Shown here: one piece after another, positions 57,455-64,000 of the stretch
How positions within the stretch are numbered: position 1 is the first letter of the stretch
How the letters are laid out: every line of letters begins with the position of its first letter
NCBI RefSeq assembly: GCF_021025955.1
Contig: NZ_JAJNCL010000002.1
Coordinates: 299,626 to 363,625 of the forward strand
From: Rhodococcus qingshengii
Lineage (GTDB): Bacteria > Actinomycetota > Actinomycetes > Mycobacteriales > Mycobacteriaceae
DNA: 64,000 nt
Direction: 5' to 3'
The notes under the pieces: model-generated
Database searches by the model: none
Seen by the model: only the letters and a program-made list of their open reading frames with translations
What the model was told of the DNA's origin: nothing
Program-made: the position numbers and the translations under genes

Positions 57455-58146
57455 CGAACTTTCTCCCGGAACGGTATCGTCACCGCGAGGCTCAGCAGAG
57501 CTACGAGCGGCGCTGTACCCGACGGCAGGAACGGCGACGTGGCCACCGCAACCGCTGCACCGATCACACCGGCAAGCAATGTCACCTTTTCCCTCAGCGC
57601 GGGCAGGACGAGGGCCAAAATGACAACTGGAAAAGCGGCATCCAATCCCAACGCGGCCGGATCTTGGACGACGCCGCCGAGCAGCCCGCCCAGGAGCGCT
57701 CCGATCGGCCACGACACCGCGATCCCGATCCCACAGAACCAGAAAGCCGCACGCTTCTGCTTCACCGATCCCTGCGCCATGGCAACCGCGACGCTTTCGT
57801 CGTTGACCAGGTGCGCGCCGACCAACTTGCGCCAGCCCGAGCCCCTGTGCCGAGCCTCGCCGAGAAACGATCCCGCGGCCAATCCGTAGGCGAAGTTTCG
57901 GGAGTTGATCAGCAAGCCTGCTGCAACTGCAGCGAGGGCGCCACCTCCGGCCGCAATGATTCCGATGAACAGGAACTCCGAGGAGGCACCCAGAACGAGC
58001 ACAGCCAAGGCAAGCAGCTGCCATATCGAGAATCCAGCTGATCCTGCCGTCACACCGTAGGACACGCCGACGACGGCCACGGAGAGACAGATCAGCACAG
58101 TCACCCGGATCGTGTCGCGATCAACTGTTCGCCATAAAGAACGCAT
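57451..58146 (-). CDS. azlC: AzlC-family branched-chain amino acid exporter large subunit
   Basis: 231 aa from ATG at 58146 (MRSLWRTVD); an upstream extension would run over the divergent regulator and is unlikely. Hydrophobic protein with about six helices; AzlC motifs are GVSYGVTAGSAGFSIWQ, FLFIGIIAAGGG, LLINSRNFAYGLA and VNDESVAVAM. Works with AzlD to export branched-chain or related amino acids. Divergent from an XRE-cupin regulator that probably controls it, the usual layout of azlCD in actinobacteria. Confidence 0.9.
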   Translation of the reverse strand: MRSLWRTVDRDTIRVTVLICLSVAVVGVSYGVTAGSAGFSIWQLLALAVLVLGASSEFLFIGIIAAGGGALAAVAAGLLINSRNFAYGLAAGSFLGEARHRGSGWRKLVGAHLVNDESVAVAMAQGSVKQKRAAFWFCGIGIAVSWPIGALLGGLLGGVVQDPAALGLDAAFPVVILALVLPALREKVTLLAGVIGAAVAVATSPFLPSGTAPLVALLSLAVTIPFREKVR

Positions 58147-58210
58147 GTATTCTATGTTGAACGAAATGACACCGTTCGTCAAGAAAAACGATCGATCGGA
58201 GAATCGAACG

Positions 58211-58783
58211 ATGGTCAGTGGTGAAACCGGCACGGATCAGAGCCCGCAGAAACTGGTGGCCGTCGCACTCAAACGCGAGCGCACCCGAGCGGGCCTTAGC
58301 CTCTCGGAGGTGGCCCGGCGCGCCGACATCGCCAAATCCACACTCTCCCAACTCGAATCCGGCCTCGGAAATCCGAGCCTCGAAACACTGTGGGCACTCG
58401 GCAACGCATTGGGTGTGCCATTCTCACAACTCGTCGACTCGCAGGCACAGACTGTTCAGTTGATTCGAGCCGGAGAAGGGCCGGCGATTGCGTCGGCTAA
58501 CGCGTCGTACATCGCGACTCTCCTGGCGCCCAGCCCACCGAACGCACGCCGCGATCTGTATCGGATCGTCGCTGAACCGGGCGAGCCGCGCATTTCGTCT
58601 CCGCATGCCCGCGGCACCACCGAACACGTTGTGATCGGTACGGGGCGGGCCGAGGTCGGGCCGACCGCAGATCCGATCGAGCTCGGCCCGGGCGACTATC
58701 TCTCTTATCCTGGGGACGAGGAGCACATCTTTCGGGCACTCCAACCAGGCACGACGGCGATCATGGTTTCGGAGCACACCTGA
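58211..58783 (+). CDS. XRE-family regulator with C-terminal cupin domain
   Basis: 190 aa from ATG at 58211 after GGAG; other ATGs upstream lie in the azlC leader. The helix-turn-helix is LKRERTRAGLSLSEVARRAD, IAKSTLSQLESGLGNPSLET; the cupin barrel spans about 95-190 (HARGTTEHVVIGTGRAEVG, PGDYLSYPGDEEHIFRAL). Such regulators sense a small ligand in the cupin and act on a neighbouring transporter, here azlCD. An imperfect inverted repeat around 58156-58182 (TTGAACG...CGTTCGTCAA) may be its operator. Confidence 0.9.
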   Translation: MVSGETGTDQSPQKLVAVALKRERTRAGLSLSEVARRADIAKSTLSQLESGLGNPSLETLWALGNALGVPFSQLVDSQAQTVQLIRAGEGPAIASANASYIATLLAPSPPNARRDLYRIVAEPGEPRISSPHARGTTEHVVIGTGRAEVGPTADPIELGPGDYLSYPGDEEHIFRALQPGTTAIMVSEHT

Positions 58784-58897
58784 GCCTCGATCGGTTTCGC
58801 CGATGAGTTTCGTCGCTGCGGGAAGTCTGTATCTGCGAGGTGATGTGGCCAGCGCCTCGATCACCGACGGCAGCAACGACCAACAGCAGGAGGACCC

Positions 58898-59311
58898 ATG
58901 TCCGGATCCAGCATCAGCAGCATTTTGCTCTCGAGCACCAACCCCGAACGCTTGCGCGACTGGTACGCCGAGGCGTTCGCCCCGAAAGTCGACCGCACGC
59001 CGGGCGAACCTGGTTACGACGTCCTCGACTTCAACGGTTTCTACGTCATGCTCGACAGACGCGACGACGTCGGCGAGACCAACCCGCAGCCCGGCCGGAT
59101 GTTCCTCAACGTCGAGACCGACGATGCCCGGTCGATCGCGCAGCGCATCGACGCACTCGGCGGACACTGGTTCGCCCCACTCGAAGACCGCGGGGGCAGT
59201 TTGTTCGCCACCGCGATCGACCCCGACGGAAACTACGTTCAGATCATCGAGTTCAGCGAGGAAGCCAGGGCTGAGATGGAATCCGGAATGACGGATCCCC
59301 AACTCACCTAG
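58898..59311 (+). CDS. VOC-superfamily (glyoxalase-like) protein
   Basis: 137 aa, two beta-alpha-beta-beta-beta modules: SSISSILLSSTNPERLRDWY (first strand and helix) and GRMFLNVETDDARSIAQRID in the second half, ending LFATAIDPDGNYVQIIEFSE. The metal ligands of classical glyoxalases are only partly seen (terminal E in IIEF). Substrate unknown. GGAGGACCC precedes the ATG. It is 29 bases upstream of a second VOC gene, so both are likely on one mRNA. Confidence 0.88.
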   Translation: MSGSSISSILLSSTNPERLRDWYAEAFAPKVDRTPGEPGYDVLDFNGFYVMLDRRDDVGETNPQPGRMFLNVETDDARSIAQRIDALGGHWFAPLEDRGGSLFATAIDPDGNYVQIIEFSEEARAEMESGMTDPQLT

Positions 59312-59340
59312 TCCGGCAACAGCTAGGAACGGAGATAGTC

Positions 59341-59715
59341 ATGCTCGCAGACAAGAAAGCATTCAGCGGATTTTCGGTGACTGACATCGACGCTGCAAAG
59401 AAGTTCTACGGCGAAACGCTCGGGCTGAAAGTGACCGACGAAGACATGGGACTCATTCGCCTACATCTTGCCGGCGGAACCGAGATCCTGGTTTATCCGA
59501 AACCGAATCACGAAGCGGCGACCTACACGATCCTCAACTTCGTCGTCGACGACATCGACACAACCGTCGATCAACTGACCGCACGTGGTGTGGAGTTTCT
59601 GAAATACGACGGATTCCCCCAGGATGCGCGAGGCATCATGCGTGGCAACGGCCCCGATATCGCGTGGTTCACCGACCCCGCCGGCAATGTTCTGTCGGTA
59701 ATCAAGGAGTCCTGA
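59341..59715 (+). CDS. VOC-superfamily (glyoxalase-like) protein
   Basis: 124 aa: AFSGFSVTDIDAAKKFYGET starts the first module and YTILNFVVDDIDTTVDQLTA the second; the end PDIAWFTDPAGNVLSVIKES is typical of glyoxalase/bleomycin-resistance-type proteins. Enzymatic role unknown. Second gene of the VOC pair; a strong hairpin terminator begins 9 bases after its stop. Confidence 0.9.
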   Translation: MLADKKAFSGFSVTDIDAAKKFYGETLGLKVTDEDMGLIRLHLAGGTEILVYPKPNHEAATYTILNFVVDDIDTTVDQLTARGVEFLKYDGFPQDARGIMRGNGPDIAWFTDPAGNVLSVIKES

Positions 59716-59720
59716 CGCGC

Positions 59721-59885
59721 TTAACCGCTGAACAGCTGTGACTGCCGCTGTTCAGCGGTGTCGGTATTGGAGCGTTCCGCTGCCGCAGTTTCACGCTCGG
59801 CCGCCAATTGCTCGGCGCTTTTTGCGTCGACAACGGGCTCCGACGCACTGAGGTCGGAAAACAAGCCACTGTTCGATTCGTTCAC
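59721..59885 (-). CDS. small acidic/Ala-rich protein (54 aa), hypothetical
   Basis: GTG at 59885 is preceded by AAGGGTGG. The 54-residue product has VNESNSGLFSDLSASEPVVD followed by a helical Ala/Glu/Arg stretch (KSAEQLAAERETAAAERSN). No Cys, no membrane segment. The terminator of the convergent VOC gene lies inside its last codons. The frame continues upstream to 60041, but that part is less protein-like. It may be a real small gene; evidence is modest. Confidence 0.45.
   Translation of the reverse strand: MNESNSGLFSDLSASEPVVDAKSAEQLAAERETAAAERSNTDTAEQRQSQLFSG
59724..59759. terminator. hairpin terminator after the VOC pair
   Basis: ACCGCTGAACAGC (59724-59736) pairs over 13 bases with GCTGTTCAGCGGT (59747-59759) around a 10-base loop. 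It can serve both strands and overlaps the 3' end of the 54-aa minus-strand frame. Confidence 0.85.
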
Positions 59886-60173
59886 ATGCCACCCTTTTGC
59901 CTGGTCATCGTTGCCGCGCGCAGATAAACCTGCGTTAGAGATCGGTCGATGGCTACTTAAATACTGCCGCCGTACGGCGCCGACAAGACGCCGATGACTC
60001 AGCAGTTTCCTCACCCAGTCTTGCACGCCCGCGTTTTCCACGAGAAATTCGGTCCAGACGGGTTGTCATCGACCGCGTGCTGGAGCAATGTGAAAGATGA
60101 GCGCGGAGCAGGTCGGCAGCACTTTCGTCGGACACCTGGCCCCTCAATTCACCGCACAATTTTTGGAGGAATC

Positions 60174-60302
60174 ATGTTGGGAATTGCTTTGGGCCTCGGC
60201 AGCGCCGCTGTCGGAATCGGCCTCGGACTGCTCGGCGCAGGAGCGGGAATTCTGCTGAGCGACAAGACCGTCAAAACCGCACGACGTGAACTCACCGCCT
60301 GA
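60174..60302 (+). CDS. 42-aa glycine-zipper membrane peptide
   Basis: ATG at 60174 with TTTTTGGAGGAATC just before it, an excellent ribosome binding site 5 bases away. Residues 3-28 are a single Gly/Ala/Leu-rich hydrophobic segment (IALGLGSAAVGIGLGLLGAG) with several GxxxG spacings, followed by a basic tail (DKTVKTARRELTA). One packed membrane helix, N-out/C-in by charge, is likely. It overlaps the start of the S74-like gene, so the two may be translated together. No function is known. Confidence 0.65.
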   Translation: MLGIALGLGSAAVGIGLGLLGAGAGILLSDKTVKTARRELTA

Positions 60303-60819
60303 CGAGGGCGAGCGCACCGAAAACGGCGAGCGCACCGAATACCTCGGCGTTGGAGTCAGCACTCGCGTGAACGCCGCGATGCGCCATCCCGCGCACTGGG
60401 TGTTCTCACGGGCCACGCGACGACGTGGCGTGCATACGGACGTGGTTGTTCCGGCCAGCGCCCAGGATGTGCTCGACAGGTTGACAGCACTTCGAATAAG
60501 CACGTGGAGTTACGGTTTCGACCACAAGTCGATCCGTCACCTGGGTCCGATGGCGCAAGATTTTGCGGCGATTTTCGGCTTGGGATCCAACACCCGTCGG
60601 ATCTCGGCCGTCGATGCGAACGGCGTGTGCATGGCGAGCATCCAAGCCTTGAACCGCAAAATCGGCGCCCTCGAGACAAAAGTCAGCGCGCTCGCGAAGG
60701 ACCTCGACATACTGCGCACGGAGATGGGAGACACGAGAACGGATCGAAATACGTTAGAGATAAACAACAATCACAAATCCTCGATGCTCGACGAATTCGG
60801 TGGATCCACCGGTCTGTAG
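60286..60819 (+). CDS. S74 intramolecular-chaperone-like (tail-fibre domain) protein
   Basis: 177 aa from GTG at 60286; a later start (for example ATG of MRHPAHWVF) is possible. Residues about 58-135 resemble the peptidase S74/phage tail-fibre chaperone domain: VLDRLTALRISTWSYGFDHK, SIRHLGPMAQDFAAIFGLGS, RISAVDANGVCMASIQALNR, then a coiled coil KIGALETKVSALAKDLDILR. The usual Ser-Asp...Lys autocleavage motif at the domain start is not seen, so it probably does not self-cleave. No phage structural gene is nearby. The N-terminus holds an 18-bp direct repeat (GERTENGERTEY). Confidence 0.6.
   Translation: MNSPPDEGERTENGERTEYLGVGVSTRVNAAMRHPAHWVFSRATRRRGVHTDVVVPASAQDVLDRLTALRISTWSYGFDHKSIRHLGPMAQDFAAIFGLGSNTRRISAVDANGVCMASIQALNRKIGALETKVSALAKDLDILRTEMGDTRTDRNTLEINNNHKSSMLDEFGGSTGL
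60307..60342. repeat. 18-bp tandem repeat at the S74-like gene start
   Basis: ggcgagcgcaccgaaaac (60307-60324) is followed by ggcgagcgcaccgaatac (60325-60342). In frame it gives GERTENGERTEY and lies directly after the stop of the 42-aa peptide gene. Confidence 0.9.
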
Positions 60820-60829
60820 TTTGTTCGGT

Positions 60830-62803
60830 GTGACCGCCCCTGAATCAGACTCGGACTCGGACTGTAACGAGATTGCCGCACTGTTCGACGTGACATCCGA
60901 CACTGTCGGAGACGAACACGTCGAACAGGCACTTTCCGAATTCGGCCTTGGCACAACGGAGATCACCGAGACCGCGGCCCGCATCCGGGCCAGTCGGTCA
61001 GAATTTCGTCGACTGCGCCGCCGCGAGAACGAATTGGCGGTCCTCTATTCGAGTGCGCGTGAGCTTGCGCAGGTTCGCGACGTCGACACACTGCTGCAGA
61101 GACTGGTCAACCGCGCACACGACATCATGGGTACCGACGTCACGTACCTGTCCGAATTCGATGTGGTAACCAGAGATCTGAACGTTCGAAAGACAGCAGG
61201 CGCGGTCTCGCCGGAGCTCCAGCATCTGCAGGTTCCTGCGGGCGCCGGCTTGGTCAGCGCGATTGCCGAATCTCGTGCGGCCCAGTGGGTCCAGAACTAC
61301 AGCGAATACACGCAGTCGCGGCACGACGAGGTGGTCGACGCCGCGATAGTCGCCGAGGGTCTGGTGGCGATTCTCGGCGTGCCGATGCTCTCGGACGGCC
61401 AGATCCTCGGAGTCCTGTTTGCCGCCGACCGCCGGGAACGACGATTCACCGCAGATCAGATCGCCCTGCTCTCTGCACTCGCGGATCACGCCTCGGTAGT
61501 CCTGCAAACGGCACGGGCGCTGGACCGCGCCGAGGAATCCGCCGCCGAGACCGGGAGAGCACTTGACGAGCTGCGCGAGCACGTGTCCGCGCGGGACAAA
61601 TCGAACATCGTCCACCAGGATCTGATCTATGCCGTTCTCCGCGGCGGTGGCTACGCCCAGGTAGCACGAACTCTCAGCAGCGCACTCGAGCGCAGCACCG
61701 TCGTCGTCGACAACGAGCTACGCCCTCTCGTGACATCGTCGGGTGAGCAGATCACGACGGTGCCGTTGCCGCTACCTCGTGCCGTGTCCGATGCCATCAC
61801 CCAGAGTCGCCGCAGTGGCCGATGCACGTATGTCGCTGATAACAGCGAGACCCTGATCCAACTCGTCAGCGCCGTCACCGCCGGAGAATCATTCCTCGGG
61901 GCCATCTTGCTGAATCGATCGGACGCGCCGATCGGACCCGTTGAACTCCGGACCGTGGAACGGGCAGCTCAGGTAACAGCGATTCTCGTGTTGCAACACT
62001 CGGCGGAAGCAGCAGCGGATCGGCGCGCACGTGACGAACTGGTCGCCGACCTGTTGAGCACTGCGCCCGAACGACGGCGCGATCTCGAACGTCGGACCCG
62101 CAACCTCGGCATCTCCCTCAGCGAACTCGACACCGTCCTCGTGGTGTCGGTCTCTCCGGAACTCCGCACCGCAGCGCTCCGCGCAATCGGGCAGAGTCTG
62201 CCGGTCGGAGCTTTGGCGTCGCAGCACGCCGGATTGATCGCGGTGGTCTCGCGCTCGGGGAACCCGGCGGCCGCGGCCACCGTCGTTCACCGCCAGATCA
62301 CCGGTTCGATAGGACCTCACGCTGTAGTCATCGCGCCGGCGACAGCGGAGCGCCCCGAAGAACTCCCGGCGCGCTTCACCTCTGCGCTGCGCACGGCCCG
62401 CCTACTATCGGCGTTGGGCAAGACCGACGGCGCGGTCACGACTGCGTCGTACCTCCCATACACGGTTCTGTTCGGTGAGAATCCGGAATCACTCCATCAG
62501 TTCGTCGACGAGGTAATCGGCCCGGTACTCGCCTACGACCGTGACAAGGACACCGATCTCACGGCGACCCTTCGGGCTCTGGTCCGCAACGACGGGAGCC
62601 CGACCAAGGCTGCCCGCGCACTCAACTATCACCCGAACACCGTCGTTCAGCGTCTCGACCGCATCCGTACGCTCCTCGGTCACTCGTGGCGCGAAGACGA
62701 GAACTTCTTTCGAGTGTCCATGGCGACGAGGCTCGACGAACTTCGAGAAGTGGGAACCGAAGAGGGTGGAAGCGACATCAACGACAGCGGCGATGGTGCA
62801 TGA
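60830..62803 (+). CDS. GAF-domain PucR/CdaR-type transcriptional regulator
   Basis: 657 aa from GTG at 60830 (GTG at 60800 is also possible but overlaps the upstream gene). After an acidic start comes a coiled helix (about 50-75), a GAF sensor domain (about 75-240; VLYSSARELAQVRDVDTLLQ, ILGVPMLSDGQILGVLFAAD), a middle CdaR-like region and the C-terminal PucR helix-turn-helix: TDLTATLRALVRNDGSPTKA, ARALNYHPNTVVQRLDRIRT. PucR-type regulators control catabolic genes; the next gene downstream, a class II HMG-CoA reductase, is a candidate target. Confidence 0.88.
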   Translation: MTAPESDSDSDCNEIAALFDVTSDTVGDEHVEQALSEFGLGTTEITETAARIRASRSEFRRLRRRENELAVLYSSARELAQVRDVDTLLQRLVNRAHDIMGTDVTYLSEFDVVTRDLNVRKTAGAVSPELQHLQVPAGAGLVSAIAESRAAQWVQNYSEYTQSRHDEVVDAAIVAEGLVAILGVPMLSDGQILGVLFAADRRERRFTADQIALLSALADHASVVLQTARALDRAEESAAETGRALDELREHVSARDKSNIVHQDLIYAVLRGGGYAQVARTLSSALERSTVVVDNELRPLVTSSGEQITTVPLPLPRAVSDAITQSRRSGRCTYVADNSETLIQLVSAVTAGESFLGAILLNRSDAPIGPVELRTVERAAQVTAILVLQHSAEAAADRRARDELVADLLSTAPERRRDLERRTRNLGISLSELDTVLVVSVSPELRTAALRAIGQSLPVGALASQHAGLIAVVSRSGNPAAAATVVHRQITGSIGPHAVVIAPATAERPEELPARFTSALRTARLLSALGKTDGAVTTASYLPYTVLFGENPESLHQFVDEVIGPVLAYDRDKDTDLTATLRALVRNDGSPTKAARALNYHPNTVVQRLDRIRTLLGHSWREDENFFRVSMATRLDELREVGTEEGGSDINDSGDGA

Positions 62804-62909
62804 CACTACAATTTCGACCGATCGATGTGTTGTAAACACGTGGTCTGGCAGGCATCAATCTCCCTACTGTGAAGCGGAGCACAGAACCACTCCAGGAGGA
62901 CGACCCCCA

Positions 62910-64000
62910 GTGTCTATCAACAGCCGCATCGCCGATTTCCGGTCCTACGACGTCACCGCACGGCGCGCCGAGATCGTCCGCCAGACCGACCTGACCGAAG
63001 CAGACATCGCGGTCTACGACGCTGCCGACGGCCTCACCATCGATCAGGCCGATCGCATGGTCGAGAACGTCCTCGGCGTCATCGGCATCCCGGTCGGCGT
63101 AGCCACCAACTTCACGATCAACGGCAAGGACTACCTGATCCCCCTTGCCACCGAGGAGCCGTCGGTGGTCGCAGCTGCGAGTAACGCTGCTCGCATCGCA
63201 CGCGGACTCGGGGGCTTTCACGTCTCGAGCACCCAGCCGATCATGCAAGCCCAGATTCAACTCGTCGACGTCGTGGATCCGTCAGCTGCCCGCATCCGGC
63301 TCCTCGAGGCACGGGAAGAAATCATTGCACTCGCCAACGAGCAGGACCCGAAGTTGGTCAGCGTCGGCGGTGGCGTGAAGGACATTTCGGTTCGCATCGT
63401 ATCCTCGGACAAGGCCGTCTACGTCGTCCTCCACCTTCACGTCGACGTACGAGATGCGATGGGCGCCAACGCAGTCAACACGATGGCAGAGGCAATCGCG
63501 GATCGAGTGGCCAAGATCGGCGGCGGGCACGTCGTTCTTCGCATTCTCACCAACAAGGCAGATCTGCGGCTGACGCGCGTTCGCGCCGTGTTCGACGCCG
63601 AATTGGTCGGCGGTGCAGAGGTAGTGGACAACCTGATCCATGCCGCGCGCTTGGCAGAGCTGGATCCCTACCGCGCTGCGACACACAACAAGGGCATCAT
63701 GAACGGCATCAGCGCCGTGGTGTTGGCGACCGGAAACGACACGCGCGCAGTCGAAGCCGGGTGCCATTCCCACGCAGTCAACGCCGACGGAATCTACTCC
63801 TCACTCTCGCATTTCGAGAAGAATGCCGACGGCAACATCGTCGGCACCCTGGAGCTACCCATGCCGGTCGGCCTCGTCGGCGGCGCCACCAAGGTGCACC
63901 CGGTAGCGCAGGCCGCGATCAAGATGCTCGGCGTCGAGAGCGCCGAGGAACTCGCCGGCATCATCCTGGCAGTCGGTCTCGCACAGAACCTGGCTGCTGT
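62910..64000 (+). CDS. class II hydroxymethylglutaryl-CoA reductase, 5' part (cut by window edge)
   Basis: 363 codons are visible from GTG at 62910, with AGGAGG 9 bases upstream; the end is outside the window. Class II motifs: LATEEPSVVAAASNAARIAR with E83 (same number as the catalytic Glu of the Pseudomonas mevalonii enzyme), DVRDAMGANAVNTMAEAIAD, THNKGIMNGI with K261, and ATGNDTRAVEAG with the catalytic Asp. The C-terminal His lies beyond the window. Class II enzymes either degrade mevalonate or make it; the direction here cannot be decided, although the PucR-type regulator upstream favours a catabolic role. Confidence 0.93.
   Translation, partial: MSINSRIADFRSYDVTARRAEIVRQTDLTEADIAVYDAADGLTIDQADRMVENVLGVIGIPVGVATNFTINGKDYLIPLATEEPSVVAAASNAARIARGLGGFHVSSTQPIMQAQIQLVDVVDPSAARIRLLEAREEIIALANEQDPKLVSVGGGVKDISVRIVSSDKAVYVVLHLHVDVRDAMGANAVNTMAEAIADRVAKIGGGHVVLRILTNKADLRLTRVRAVFDAELVGGAEVVDNLIHAARLAELDPYRAATHNKGIMNGISAVVLATGNDTRAVEAGCHSHAVNADGIYSSLSHFEKNADGNIVGTLELPMPVGLVGGATKVHPVAQAAIKMLGVESAEELAGIILAVGLAQNLAA

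Noticed and set aside
60174-60819. Prophage remnant around the S74-like gene
   Set aside because: No integrase, capsid, tail, lysis gene or attachment repeats are found near it; neighbours are ordinary chromosomal genes.
62778-63773. Minus-strand open frames at the right end
   Set aside because: They are antisense to the HMG-CoA reductase frame, which starts after AGGAGG at 62910 and shows all catalytic motifs.

Overview
The window looks like chromosomal DNA of a mycolate-containing actinomycete, most likely a Rhodococcus of the erythropolis/qingshengii group. This is inferred from GC-rich codon use, the Emb-type arabinosyltransferase, the CFA/mycolic-type methyltransferase, a DUF222/HNH gene, NrtR-regulated nadABC, BioQ-regulated bioB with bsaP, and a gene order recalling mycobacterial bioB-Rv1590-Rv1591...nadABC...hisDCB. 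No rRNA, tRNA, CRISPR array, prophage or insertion sequence was recognised.

Region by region. 1-3.5 kb: histidine operon hisD-hisC-hisB on the minus strand, all joined by 4-base overlaps, followed by a 49-aa membrane protein and a truncated MFS gene. 3.7-20.3 kb: accessory and housekeeping genes: a stand-alone Emb arabinosyltransferase, a secreted GH1 enzyme, an AraC/TauE divergent pair, a RibD-like/nitroreductase pair, LysE, DUF1345, a secreted LIP-family lipase, a CFA synthase, and an operon of an MFS_2 transporter with a sphingosine-phosphate-lyase-like PLP enzyme. 20.5-37.1 kb: one 16.3-kb gene for a five-module NRPS (C-A-T x5, then TE), followed by a 35-codon peptide gene with a strong ribosome binding site and a terminator. 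37.2-48.2 kb: DUF4012 protein, an iron-box-controlled siderophore-binding lipoprotein, a GbsR-type regulator, a GT39 membrane glycosyltransferase overlapping an anchored protein of unknown function, a GNAT, a DUF222/HNH protein, and a DapA-like/LysR divergent pair. 48.2-52.5 kb: nadA-nadB-nadC with divergent nrtR and its palindromic operator. 52.5-58.8 kb: an SDR-like fragment, TetR/SDR, DUF2567-bsaP-bioB (transcribed bioB first) with divergent bioQ, and azlC-azlD with a divergent XRE-cupin regulator. 58.9-64 kb: two VOC proteins, small peptides, a free-standing S74-type intramolecular-chaperone-like protein, a GAF/PucR regulator and the start of a class II HMG-CoA reductase.

The nad and his operons, near neighbours in mycobacteria by my recollection, are here separated by about 45 kb that carries the NRPS and the other accessory genes, with their order and direction kept.

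The most notable items are the orphan NRPS with its downstream micropeptide, the S74-like protein paired with a glycine-zipper micropeptide, and a repeated pattern of short tandem duplications (15-24 bp) placed at start codons, stop codons and linkers. Several of these duplicate the start or stop codon itself.
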